Shown here piece after piece: positions 18,120 through 29,512 of a DNA stretch of 64,000 bases. The stretch's first letter is position 1, and the number at the start of each line of letters is the position of its first letter. Source of the DNA: Neobacillus sp. FSL H8-0543 (GTDB taxonomy: Bacteria > Bacillota > Bacilli > Bacillales > Cytobacillaceae). The position numbers and the translations under genes were made by a program. The notes beneath the pieces were generated by a model. That model saw only the letters and a program-made list of their open reading frames with translations. It was not told the DNA's origin and did no database searches. The stretch spans positions 1,366,501 to 1,430,500 of the forward strand of contig NZ_CP151943.1 of assembly GCF_038592905.1 (NCBI RefSeq), read 5' to 3'.

Positions 18120-18130
18120 ATCAATTGTTT
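18120..18130 (+). promoter_or_regulatory. Candidate CdaR-type operator half (shared motif)
   Basis: ATCAATTGTTT is identical to a motif at 21774-21784 upstream of the cdaR-like gene. Both lie in the promoter regions flanking the permease-kinase-regulator cassette. The assignment to this regulator is inference. Confidence 0.35.
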
Positions 18131-18181
18131 GAGGATCATTATGGTACTAAAATGAAGGTGTAGTTAATGAAAGGGCTTTTA

Positions 18182-18195
18182 TGAAAGCGTTCTTA
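18182..18195. promoter_or_regulatory. Candidate cre (CcpA) site
   Basis: TGAAAGCGTTCTTA fits the catabolite responsive element TGWAANCGNTNWCA at all but one fixed position. It lies 35 bp upstream of the permease start, where CcpA would block transcription. Carbon catabolite control of a glycerate pathway is plausible. Confidence 0.45.
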
Positions 18196-18230
18196 GGTAA
18201 TAGATTCAATAACAATTAGGAGGATTTAAT

Positions 18231-19532
18231 ATGGCAGCAGCATTAGATATTAGCTGGATTGGCGCCTTAAGTGGGCTTGCGTTGGCAATCATTTTAATTT
18301 TGTTTAGATTAGCACCAACTTATGCTTTGATTTTGGGAGCAATTGTTGGCGCCTTCATTGGCGGAGCTAACTTTGCAGATTCAGTTTCAATCTTGGTTAC
18401 AGGAACACAAAGTGTTCAAGGAACGGTCATTCGTATTATCGCTGCAGGCGTTTTTGCGGGTGTAATGATGGAATCTGGAGCAGCGGAGACCATTGCGAAA
18501 GTAATTGTAGATAAACTCGGTGGAACAAAGGCGATGCTGTCACTGGCATTAGCGACCATGATTATCACAGCAGTGGGTGTATTTATTCCTGTTGCCGTAC
18601 TTATTGTTGCACCAATTGCATTGTCTGTTGGAAACAAAATGGGGTATTCCAAAATTGCTATCCTGGTCGCTTTGTCAGGCGGCGGTAAAGCTGGTAACAT
18701 TATTTCTCCAAACCCGAATACCATTGCAGCAGCGGGCGGTTTCGATCTCGACGTTAACCAAGTAATGATTGGCGGACTTGTCCCTGCAATTTTCGGAGTT
18801 ATTGTAACCGTTATTATTGCATCAATAATTAAGTATAAAGGAACGAAAGTAACAGATGCGGAAGCAGCAGAATTAGAAAAGGCTAGCTCTTCTAATCTTC
18901 CAGTTTTGTCAAAAGCCCTAGTAACTCCTGTCATCGCGATTGTTCTATTGATGATTAGCCCTATTGGTTCAATGATAGGGGTTGATGCCCTTGCAAAACT
19001 GAAAATTGATTCCTTATTTATCCTGCCGTTTGCCGGTGTAGTAGGTTCCCTGGCGCTAGGCAAAAGAAAACAAATATTGGATTATTGTACAGCAGGTTTA
19101 AATAGAATGACTCCAACAATTTTGATCATTATTGGAGCAGGTGCTATTGGCGGATTGATTACAGCCTCAGACCTTCCTGAACAGGTTGTTGCCCTGGTAG
19201 AGACCTCAGGCATTTCTGGTACATTCCTTGCACCAATTGCAGGTATATTGATGGCAGCAGCAACAGCATCAACATCAACAGGTGTCATTTTGGCTACTGG
19301 TTCATTCTCAGATGCTATTTTGAATACAGGTGTAGCACCACTATCAGCTGCAGTTATGACGCATGCAGGTGCCACGGTAATCGATCATCTGCCACACGGA
19401 ACTTACTTCCACGTTACACGTAATGCTATGAACATGACGATGAAAGACAGAATGAAGGTTGTCGGATATGAAAGTATTGTCGGTGTAACGATGACCATTG
19501 TAGCAATAATCTTGTTCGGATTTATTTTATAA
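18231..19532 (+). CDS. GntP-family organic acid:H+ symporter, probable glycerate permease
   Basis: Membrane protein of 433 residues with about twelve hydrophobic segments. Family signatures include GGGKAGNIISPNPNT (about residues 150-164), ASTSTGVILATG and the HAGATVIDHLPHG loop. GntP-family members carry gluconate and related sugar acids. Glycerate is inferred because a glycerate kinase starts 19 bp downstream and a CdaR-type regulator follows. ATG behind TTAGGAGGATTTAAT. Control is probably by the local regulator plus CcpA. Confidence 0.87.
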   Translation: MAAALDISWIGALSGLALAIILILFRLAPTYALILGAIVGAFIGGANFADSVSILVTGTQSVQGTVIRIIAAGVFAGVMMESGAAETIAKVIVDKLGGTKAMLSLALATMIITAVGVFIPVAVLIVAPIALSVGNKMGYSKIAILVALSGGGKAGNIISPNPNTIAAAGGFDLDVNQVMIGGLVPAIFGVIVTVIIASIIKYKGTKVTDAEAAELEKASSSNLPVLSKALVTPVIAIVLLMISPIGSMIGVDALAKLKIDSLFILPFAGVVGSLALGKRKQILDYCTAGLNRMTPTILIIIGAGAIGGLITASDLPEQVVALVETSGISGTFLAPIAGILMAAATASTSTGVILATGSFSDAILNTGVAPLSAAVMTHAGATVIDHLPHGTYFHVTRNAMNMTMKDRMKVVGYESIVGVTMTIVAIILFGFIL

Positions 19533-19550
19533 AAGAATGGAGTGTAATTG

Positions 19551-20687
19551 ATGGGGAAAATATTTTTATTGGCACCTGATTCCTTTAAAGAAAGCATGAC
19601 GGCAAAAGAAGTTTGTGAAGCAATGGAAATCGGCATAAAAAGAGCGATGCCTGATGCTGAATGCATTCATGTACCAATGGCAGATGGCGGTGAAGGCACC
19701 GTCCAATCGTTGATAGATGCAACAGGTGGTACATTGATAAAAAAGGAAGTTACCGGACCACTTGGTAAACCGGTTATGGCACAATATGGAATTCTTGGAG
19801 ATGGCAAGACAGGTGTTATTGAAATGGCCTCAGCCAGTGGAATTCATTATGTTACGAAAGAAACAAAAAATCCTTTAATTACAACTACCTTTGGAACAGG
19901 GGAATTAATTAGGGATTGTATAGAAAAAGGAATAACTGACATCATTCTGGGTATCGGCGGGAGCGCTACGAATGATGGCGGAACCGGCATGGCAGCAGCA
20001 CTGGGATATAAATTCCTTGATAAAGATGGGAATGAGCTGCCACTCGGCGGTGGATATTTAGGTGAACTCGATACAATCGATACGTCTGATGTTAATCCAC
20101 AATTAAAGAAAATAAACATTATAGTAGCATCGGATGTAACAAATCCATTGTGCGGTGAGCGCGGTGCTTCAGCTGTTTTCGGTCCGCAAAAGGGAGCAAC
20201 TCCTGAAATGGTTCAAATTTTGGATAAAAATTTGAGGCACTACGGAAATATTGTAAAAGAGCAGATTGGAATTGACATGATAGATATACCTGGTGCTGGT
20301 GGTGCTGGCGGTCTTGGTGGTGGATTGCTTGCGTTTACTAATGCTACGATGAAAAAAGGAATTGAAATTGTTATCGAGTATACAAAATTAAAAGAAAAGC
20401 TTCATAATGTGGATTACTGTTTTACAGGAGAAGGCGGCATCGATTTCCAAACAAAATTTGGAAAGGCCCCGTTCGGAGTTGCCCAAGCAGCCAAAAGTGT
20501 TAACGGCGGCATTAAAGTAATTGCTCTGGCAGGTTATGTTGGTCAGGATGTTGAAACTCTATACGATGAAGGATTTGACGCCATTTTTGGTATCGTTCCA
20601 GGAGCTGCAGATCTTGAGAGCTTACTGGTAACAGGCAAGGAAAATGTTAGCCGCACATCTGAAAGCATTGCTCGTTTATTAAATTAA
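19551..20687 (+). CDS. glxK: Glycerate kinase (GK1 family)
   Basis: Phosphorylates D-glycerate to 2-phosphoglycerate, or to the 3-phosphate depending on family, feeding lower glycolysis. The 378 residues show the family blocks LAPDSFKESMTAKEV at the N-terminus, PMADGGEGTVQSL (about residues 42-54), LGIGGSATNDGGTGMAAALG and a glycine-rich GAGGAGGLGGGLLAF. ATG at 19551 lies behind GGAGTG. It is co-transcribed with the permease and followed by a terminator. The family is certain; regiospecificity cannot be read here. Confidence 0.93.
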   Translation: MGKIFLLAPDSFKESMTAKEVCEAMEIGIKRAMPDAECIHVPMADGGEGTVQSLIDATGGTLIKKEVTGPLGKPVMAQYGILGDGKTGVIEMASASGIHYVTKETKNPLITTTFGTGELIRDCIEKGITDIILGIGGSATNDGGTGMAAALGYKFLDKDGNELPLGGGYLGELDTIDTSDVNPQLKKINIIVASDVTNPLCGERGASAVFGPQKGATPEMVQILDKNLRHYGNIVKEQIGIDMIDIPGAGGAGGLGGGLLAFTNATMKKGIEIVIEYTKLKEKLHNVDYCFTGEGGIDFQTKFGKAPFGVAQAAKSVNGGIKVIALAGYVGQDVETLYDEGFDAIFGIVPGAADLESLLVTGKENVSRTSESIARLLN

Positions 20688-20691
20688 AAAT

Positions 20692-20729
20692 AAAAAACAA
20701 CACATCAGATATTGGTGTGTTGTTTTTTA
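20692..20729. terminator. Bidirectional terminator between glxK and the regulator
   Basis: AAAAAACAACACA pairs with TGTGTTGTTTTTT around an 11-base loop. It lies between convergent genes and overlaps the regulator stop. Confidence 0.9.
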
Positions 20730-21755
20730 TTTCAGCCGATTAATCAGTATAAAGATAAGTTCCACGAGTTCGAATATATTTTTGGGATCTTTGCCGGTAA
20801 TTTTAAAAATCCTATTTAATCTGTAGTTCAATGTATTTCTGTGGATAATAAGCTGGGTGACAGTTTGATTAGCGTTCAGGTTACAGCTGAGATAAACCTG
20901 CAAAGTTTTTATCAATTCATCATTTTTATCAAGAAAATGTGACTGGATTTCTGTTTTTGAATCTTTCCTTTGCAGTTCGGCCATATCAGCGATAAATTCA
21001 CATCTCGAATAGGAAATGACTTTCTCATGGGGAAAGACCCCCTTCAATACTCGCATGGCTGATTTGGCCTGCAAGAATCCCTCAGAAATTTTATCATTCA
21101 TTTTGCTAATGGAAATGAATGCATCTGGAAATTGGTTTTCAATCTGTTCTTGAAGTAATTTAATTTTATTTGCTTCCTGAACTACAAAACAATACGCATG
21201 GTTGGATATTTTAAAGGAAGTGAAATTATTAATGTTTTCCTTGTCAATATTATAAGGAAATCCCACATATACAATTTGGGAAGGATTATTGAGCATGATT
21301 CCATAAGCCAATGCCTGGTCAGTTAGTTCCTTCGTGTATGTTGTTTCTGGATCTGTAATTAAGTTAAAAAACTCCTGTTTTAAGTTTTTTTCAAGATTCT
21401 CCTTTTTCAATGAAACGCTTTGTTCGATTAATAAAATAACTGCAGACTTAACAAGGTTTGCAAATGGTCTTGTTTTCACAACCTCGCCGCTGATACCTAC
21501 CACTCCGATAATTGCATCATTTAATTCGATTGGCAAGTTAATGCCCTTTTTTACGAACTCTTCATCCTTTCTAATTTCTATTATTTCCCTTTGTTCTATG
21601 GCAGCCACTGCCCCGTGGTGCAGTGTACCAATCCTTTCTTTATTTCCACTCCCGATAATAACGCCTGTTTTATCCATAATATTAATATTAAAAGGAATAT
21701 CATTCATCATTTTATTAACAATGGTTTGAGCCTGATTATGTGTCAATTCATACAT
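20727..21755 (-). CDS. cdaR: CdaR-type sugar-diacid/glycerate transcriptional regulator
   Basis: Regulator of 342 residues. The N-terminal diacid-recognition domain (HNQAQTIVNKMMNDIPFNINIMD at residues about 6-28, partly conserved core) includes the GVVGISGE strand. A middle GGDEF-like/PucR linker follows. The C-terminal PucR-type helix-turn-helix reads LSCNLNANQTVTQLIIHRNT LNYRLNRI (spaced here for quoting). Such proteins activate glycerate, glucarate or galactarate genes. It lies convergent to the permease and kinase genes and shares an upstream motif with them, so it is the likely regulator of this cassette. Confidence 0.87.
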   Translation of the reverse strand: MYELTHNQAQTIVNKMMNDIPFNINIMDKTGVIIGSGNKERIGTLHHGAVAAIEQREIIEIRKDEEFVKKGINLPIELNDAIIGVVGISGEVVKTRPFANLVKSAVILLIEQSVSLKKENLEKNLKQEFFNLITDPETTYTKELTDQALAYGIMLNNPSQIVYVGFPYNIDKENINNFTSFKISNHAYCFVVQEANKIKLLQEQIENQFPDAFISISKMNDKISEGFLQAKSAMRVLKGVFPHEKVISYSRCEFIADMAELQRKDSKTEIQSHFLDKNDELIKTLQVYLSCNLNANQTVTQLIIHRNTLNYRLNRIFKITGKDPKNIFELVELIFILINRLK

Positions 21756-21773
21756 TCGTGTTGCTCCTTGATA

Positions 21774-21784
21774 ATCAATTGTTT
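21774..21784 (+). promoter_or_regulatory. Shared ATCAATTGTTT motif upstream of cdaR
   Basis: Identical 11-mer to the one at 18120-18130 upstream of the permease. Autoregulation by the CdaR-type protein is inferred. Confidence 0.35.
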
Positions 21785-21943
21785 AAATATATGTATCACT
21801 TCATTTATTTTCATTATAACTTAGGGACTTAATTTATAAAAATTCCTCGCAATGGTTGTACCATCTATCTGTTCTAAAAATTCTCCCTTTCTAATAGCTA
21901 TATATAAATAGTAATAGAAAACTAGAAAAGGAGCGGATGGTGG

Positions 21944-22159
21944 TTGAACACAGAAATTGATATTTTTCAGTTGGCTCAAGATTATGCAAATACTCGTCAT
22001 AATGGGCAACTAACTATAATGAAGTTTTCAAGATATTGGAGAGCATGTTTTGGTACACCTTGTTCTGAAAACATACAAGAAGATATTTCAAAGATGGTAG
22101 AAGGTAACACGCTAGAGGCATGTCTGCTTAAATTACTTAAAGACCCAGTGAAGTTTTGA
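21944..22159 (+). CDS. Hypothetical small protein
   Basis: Protein of 71 residues starting (TTG) MNTEIDIFQLAQDYANTR, with a C-terminus rich in Leu and Lys. TTG at 21944 is placed 7 bases after AAAAGGAGCGG, a good ribosome site, and a clean terminator follows its stop by a few bases. Both facts support a real gene. I do not recognise the family and see no membrane, signal or metal motif beyond two cysteines. It is convergent to sufB. An overlapping 87-codon reverse reading is judged a shadow. Confidence 0.6.
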   Translation: MNTEIDIFQLAQDYANTRHNGQLTIMKFSRYWRACFGTPCSENIQEDISKMVEGNTLEACLLKLLKDPVKF

Positions 22160-22163
22160 TAAA

Positions 22164-22189
22164 GAGAGGGACAGCCCTTCTCTTTTTTT
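22164..22189 (+). terminator. Terminator after the small gene at 21944
   Basis: GAGAGGG pairs with CCCTTCTC, followed by seven T. Confidence 0.75.
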
Positions 22190-22264
22190 GCTTCTTCTAT
22201 TCGCGGATTTATCAATTTCCAACAGAAAAATCCGCCTGCCAACGCGGCAAGCGGACCCAAAATA

Positions 22265-23662
22265 TTAACCGATTGAGCCTTCCATCTCGAACTTGATCAG
22301 ACGGTTCATTTCAACGGCGTACTCCATTGGTAATTCCTTCGTAAATGGCTCGATAAAGCCCATTACGATCATTTCTGTTGCTTCCTGTTGTGAAATCCCA
22401 CGGCTCATCAAGTAGAAGAGCTGCTCTTCAGACACTTTTGACACCTTCGCTTCATGCTCAAGTGAAATATTGTCGTTTAGAATCTCATTGTATGGAATCG
22501 TATCAGATGTTGATTGATTATCCATAATCAATGTATCACATTCAATATTTGAACGGGCGCCATCCGCTTTACGTCCAAAATGAACCTGACCGCGATAAGT
22601 AACCTTACCGCCATGCTTAGAAATTGATTTTGAAACAATGGTTGAAGATGTATTCGGAGCCAAGTGAATCATTTTTGCTCCTGCATCCTGGTGCTGACCT
22701 TTACCGGCAATAGCAATCGATAATGTCAAACCACGTGCTCCTTCGCCTTTTAAAATAACGGCAGGATATTTCATTGTTAATTTCGAACCGATGTTACCAT
22801 CAATCCATTCCATTGTCGCATTCGCTTCACAAACAGCACGCTTGGTAACAAGATTAAAGACGTTATTCGCCCAGTTTTGAATCGTAGTATAACGGCAATA
22901 AGCGTCTTTTTTGATAATAATTTCAACTACGGCACTGTGTAATGAATTGGTTGTGTAAACTGGTGCGGTACACCCTTCAACATAATGAACAGAGGCGCCT
23001 TCATCGACTATAATTAACGTCCGTTCAAATTGACCCATGTTTTCAGAGTTAATCCGGAAATACGCCTGTAATGGAGTATCTACTTTCACACCTGGCGGTA
23101 CATAAATAAATGATCCTCCAGACCATACAGCAGAGTTTAACGCTGAAAACTTGTTATCTGTAGGCGGAATCGTTTTTCCAAAGTGCTCACGGAAGATATC
23201 TTCGTTCTCTCTTAAGGCAGAATCCGTATCTTTAAACACGATACCCATATCCTCAAGCTCTACCTTCATGTTATGATAAACAACTTCGGATTCATATTGG
23301 GCAGAAACCCCAGCAAGATACTTTTGCTCTGCTTCAGGAATTCCCAGCTTATCAAATGTTGCTTTAATTTCTTCTGGAACCTCATCCCAAGATTTCTCAG
23401 ATCTCTCCGATGGTTTAACATAATAAGTAATTTCATCGAAGTTCAACGAAGCCATATCTCCGCCCCATTGTGGCATTGGCATTTTATAAAAATGTTCAAG
23501 TGATTTTAAGCGGAAGTCCAGCATCCATTGCGGCTCATTCTTAAGCTTTGAAATCTCTTTAACAATATCACTTGTCAATCCACGCTTTGATCGGAAGATG
23601 GAAACGTCTTTATCGGCAAAACCGTATTTATAATCACCGATTTCCGGCATCTTTTTAGCCAT
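22265..23662 (-). CDS. sufB: SufB, Fe-S cluster assembly scaffold subunit
   Basis: Core subunit of the SufBCD complex on which clusters are built. The 465 residues match the B. subtilis length. Recognisable blocks are [19 protein letters not shown] (about residue 190), [12 protein letters not shown] with a conserved cysteine, RGQVHFG and the C-terminal [16 protein letters not shown] at 23662 follows GGAGG; an ATG five codons earlier overlaps that site. It is the last gene of the sufC-D-S-U-B operon, in the usual Bacillus order. Confidence 0.97.
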   Translation of the reverse strand: MAKKMPEIGDYKYGFADKDVSIFRSKRGLTSDIVKEISKLKNEPQWMLDFRLKSLEHFYKMPMPQWGGDMASLNFDEITYYVKPSERSEKSWDEVPEEIKATFDKLGIPEAEQKYLAGVSAQYESEVVYHNMKVELEDMGIVFKDTDSALRENEDIFREHFGKTIPPTDNKFSALNSAVWSGGSFIYVPPGVKVDTPLQAYFRINSENMGQFERTLIIVDEGASVHYVEGCTAPVYTTNSLHSAVVEIIIKKDAYCRYTTIQNWANNVFNLVTKRAVCEANATMEWIDGNIGSKLTMKYPAVILKGEGARGLTLSIAIAGKGQHQDAGAKMIHLAPNTSSTIVSKSISKHGGKVTYRGQVHFGRKADGARSNIECDTLIMDNQSTSDTIPYNEILNDNISLEHEAKVSKVSEEQLFYLMSRGISQQEATEMIVMGFIEPFTKELPMEYAVEMNRLIKFEMEGSIG

Positions 23663-23756
23663 ATCGTATTCCTCCATTTCATTAGGAAAGGCAAGCGCAT
23701 TTGCTTAAAAAACATGACGCTAGGTTCGACAAAAGTCTTTCCCTATGCATTTCCTG

Positions 23757-26726
<2,970 letters not shown>

Positions 26727-26746
26727 TGTTATCCTCCTAACCTAAC

Positions 26747-27532
26747 TTACGCTTCTTGCCCAACTGTTTCATCTTCAATTCCAAGTTCTTGCTTGATCCA
26801 GTCATATCCTTCTGCTTCTAAGCGCTGTGCAAGCTCTGGTCCGCCTGATTTCACAATACGGCCCTGCATCATAACGTGTACATAGTCAGGAGTGATATAG
26901 TTTAAAAGACGTTGATAGTGAGTAATAATTAAACAACCGAAATCTTCTCCTCGCATTTGATTGATACCTTTTGAAACAACTTTAAGGGCATCAATATCTA
27001 ATCCAGAGTCAATTTCATCTAAGATAGCCATTTTCGGCTTAAGCATCATTAATTGAAGGATTTCATTACGCTTTTTCTCGCCGCCGGAGAAACCTTCATT
27101 CAAGTAGCGTTGCGCCATATCAAGATCCATTTCTAAGAACTCCATTTGCTTATCCATTTGGCGGATAAATTTCATTAGGGAGATTTCATTGCCTTCACCT
27201 AGACGAGCATTAAGCGCAGAACGTAAGAAATCGGCATTTGTTACACCGTTAATTTCACTTGGATATTGCATTGCAAGGAAAAGACCTGCGCGTGCACGCT
27301 CATCAACTTCCATTTCTAGAACGTTTTCATTGTCTAAAATAATATCTCCACTTGTTACTTCATATTTTGGGTGACCCATTATCGCTGAAGACAAAGTCGA
27401 TTTTCCGGTTCCGTTTGGTCCCATGATTGCATGGATTTCTCCACCCTTTATTTCAAGGTTAATACCCTTTAAAATTTCTTTACCATCAATTTCTACATGT
27501 AAATCTTTAACCGTTAAAGTTGACCCAGCCAT
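26747..27532 (-). CDS. sufC: SufC, ATPase of the Fe-S assembly complex
   Basis: ABC-type ATPase of 261 residues that drives conformational change in SufB-SufD; it is cytosolic and not a transporter. Walker A GPNGTGKS (about residues 38-45), the signature FSGGEKKRNE, Walker B MAILDEIDSGLD and switch histidine ITHYQR are visible. ATG at 27532 has GGAGGT upstream. It is the first gene of the suf operon, so the promoter must lie in 27533-27900; no specific operator was identified with confidence. Confidence 0.97.
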   Translation of the reverse strand: MAGSTLTVKDLHVEIDGKEILKGINLEIKGGEIHAIMGPNGTGKSTLSSAIMGHPKYEVTSGDIILDNENVLEMEVDERARAGLFLAMQYPSEINGVTNADFLRSALNARLGEGNEISLMKFIRQMDKQMEFLEMDLDMAQRYLNEGFSGGEKKRNEILQLMMLKPKMAILDEIDSGLDIDALKVVSKGINQMRGEDFGCLIITHYQRLLNYITPDYVHVMMQGRIVKSGGPELAQRLEAEGYDWIKQELGIEDETVGQEA

Positions 27533-27900
27533 ATTTATACCTCCGTAAAGATAGTTTTGTATCTTGAAGACCAAAAGCAGTTGGTCTCAATTTCTATTCT
27601 CATTTTATTCTCATTACAATCTTATAACAAATAGAATATGTTAGCAACTCCAAAGAAGTATTAACTTTAGTGAAAATGAAAAGAATTTATTTTTTCACTA
27701 AACACAACACAAATGAGAATGACTAATACAATACTGCTCACTTGTATAATGATAACATTTCTGGAATTTTCAACCTAGCTACTGCTTTTATATAAACAAT
27801 TATCATTAAAATCATAACCTATTTTTTTGAATATTGCCAAGCCTAGAATCTATTTATTGCTACCTATTTTTACCTACAGAACAGGTTTCATGTATTTACA
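27533..27900. other. suf operon upstream region
   Basis: AT-rich 368-bp spacer between sufC and the metNPQ terminator. It holds no gene and should contain the suf promoter. A few TGATAA/ATTATCA-like words occur, but none makes a convincing Fur box. Confidence 0.5.
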
Positions 27901-27945
27901 TAAATAAAAAAAGGGAAGCCAGTGAAAAAACTTTCTGGCTTCCTG
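27901..27945 (-). terminator. Terminator of the metNPQ operon
   Basis: On the minus strand GGAAGCCAG pairs with CTGGCTTCC, followed by CTTTTTTT. Confidence 0.85.
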
Positions 27946-27999
27946 CTTTTAACTGTTAAATATTATCTTTTATACTAAATTTAAATGCTGTATAGGAGG

Positions 28000-28827
28000 T
28001 TATTCTCCTACCTGAACGGCACCTTGGTACTTCTCTTTAATGAAATCTTGAATTTTCTTTGATTTTAATACTTCAACAAGTGTCTTAATTTCATCGCGGT
28101 CTTTGTCCTCAGAACGAACGACAATTAGATTTGCCGGAACAACATCACTGCCTTCAAATGCGATTCCAGTCTTTCCGATATCAACACCGCCTTCTAGTGC
28201 ATAGTTCGTATTAATGACAACCGCATCACCTTCACCGCTTTCGAAAGAAGAAGCTAATAATTTGGCTTCAATTAAAGTAGAGAAATCAAGATTCTTTGGA
28301 TTTTCAACAATATCCTCTACTCTTGCATTCGCGCCTACACCTTCTTTAAGCTTAATCAAACCTTCTCTTTCAAAAATAGGTAAAATACGTCCATGGTCAC
28401 TGAATGAATCACTCATAATAATTTTTGCACCTTCTGGAAGGTCTTTTAAGCTTTTATATTTTTTAGAATAAATACCAATTGGTTCCTTATGAACTTCCCC
28501 AACACTTACAAAATCAAAATCTTTATTTTCTTCCATTTGAAGTTCTAAATAACCTGGTGTTTGGAAATAGTTTGCATCAAGTTCTTTATCCCTTAACGTC
28601 ACGTTTGGAAGAATATAATCTAGAAAGACTTTCACTTCAAGATCAATACCTTTTTCCTTAAGTAAAGGTTTTGCTGCTTCAAGTACTTCCGCATGCGGTA
28701 CAGCCGTTGCACCTACAACTAATTTTTTGTTTCCATCCTTTTCTGCTGTTTCGTTTTTAGTACCTCCACATGCTGTTAGGGCCAAAGCTATTAATGCAAT
28801 TACTATAAAACTGAATACTTTTTTCAT
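28000..28827 (-). CDS. metQ: MetQ methionine-binding lipoprotein
   Basis: Substrate-binding lipoprotein of 275 residues for the MetNPQ methionine importer. The N-terminal signal ends in the lipobox LALTACGG (cysteine about residue 20). NLPA/MetQ family blocks include VGATAVPHAEVLE, DYILPNVTL, DANYFQTPGYLE and NTNYALEGG. Last gene of the operon and followed by a terminator. Expression is set by the SAM riboswitch ahead of metN. Confidence 0.95.
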   Translation of the reverse strand: MKKVFSFIVIALIALALTACGGTKNETAEKDGNKKLVVGATAVPHAEVLEAAKPLLKEKGIDLEVKVFLDYILPNVTLRDKELDANYFQTPGYLELQMEENKDFDFVSVGEVHKEPIGIYSKKYKSLKDLPEGAKIIMSDSFSDHGRILPIFEREGLIKLKEGVGANARVEDIVENPKNLDFSTLIEAKLLASSFESGEGDAVVINTNYALEGGVDIGKTGIAFEGSDVVPANLIVVRSEDKDRDEIKTLVEVLKSKKIQDFIKEKYQGAVQVGE

Positions 28828-28846
28828 TTTCTAATTCCTCCTCTAA

Positions 28847-29512
28847 TTATCGTTTATCTGTTTTCTTGGTAAAATAATCTCCAATAAATTGGATGATAAA
28901 AACTAAAATTAAAATAGCAATGGTTGCAACTAACGTAACAAACGGTCTATTGCGCTGAAAACCTTCAAGGTAGGCAAAATGTCCAAGTCCTCCTGCTCCG
29001 ATTACTCCGGCCATTGCTGTAAAGCCGACTAACGAAATAGCTGTTACGGTAATCCCTGAAATTAAGGCAGGTAAAGATTCTGGTATCAATACTTTAAAAA
29101 TAATATGACCATGAGTTGCTCCCATTGATTGCGAGGCCTCAATCACACCTTTATCGATTTCCCTAAGCGCGATCTCCACCATTCTCGCATAAAAAGGAGC
29201 TGCTCCAAGAATTAAGGCAGGCAATGCAGCATTTGCACCGAGCATAGTCCCAATCAATAATTTTGTAAATGGAATTAATAAAACAATTAAGATAATAAAC
29301 GGGATTGATCTGAAAATATTTACAAATCCAGCAATAATTACGTTAACCGCCTTATTTTCCCAGATATTACCTTTACCAGTGAGAAATAACAGCAGCCCTA
29401 GGACTAATCCCAAAATAAATGTAGTAACCACGGAAATAGAAGTCATATAAAGGGTTTCACGTGTGGCTTCCAATAACTGTTCCCACTTTACCATTTCCAT
29501 AAAGCTAGCCAT
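28847..29512 (-). CDS. metP: MetP methionine ABC transporter permease
   Basis: Membrane protein of 221 residues with five or six hydrophobic segments. It has the ABC-permease cytoplasmic loop EASQSMGATHGHIIFKVLIP (about residues 140-159), matching MetI/MetP permeases. Its start overlaps the metN stop by 8 bases and metQ follows 19 bp later, consistent with a single metN-metP-metQ transcript. Confidence 0.95.
   Translation of the reverse strand: MASFMEMVKWEQLLEATRETLYMTSISVVTTFILGLVLGLLLFLTGKGNIWENKAVNVIIAGFVNIFRSIPFIILIVLLIPFTKLLIGTMLGANAALPALILGAAPFYARMVEIALREIDKGVIEASQSMGATHGHIIFKVLIPESLPALISGITVTAISLVGFTAMAGVIGAGGLGHFAYLEGFQRNRPFVTLVATIAILILVFIIQFIGDYFTKKTDKR

Larger units (their letters stand above)
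17826..18230. other. Intergenic region upstream of the glycerate cassette
   Basis: No convincing gene. It contains two direct copies of TCGCGGATA (17923 and 17943) that look like degraded intergenic repeat DNA. It also contains the ATCAATTGTTT motif at 18120 and a cre-like site at 18182. A 62-codon minus-strand reading (17895-18083) has no ribosome site and runs through the repeat, so it is not called. Confidence 0.6.

Noticed and set aside
18416-19063. 215-codon antisense reading within the glycerate permease gene
   Set aside because: It is a shadow of a strongly supported membrane protein, with no ribosome site and low-complexity composition.
21997-22260. 87-codon reverse reading between sufB and the small gene
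   Set aside because: It overlaps the better supported plus-strand gene and its terminator; no ribosome site.
27700-27830. Possible Fur boxes upstream of sufC
   Set aside because: Words such as ATTATCATT and TGATAACATT occur but none gives a 7-1-7 match of useful quality; the region is simply AT-rich.
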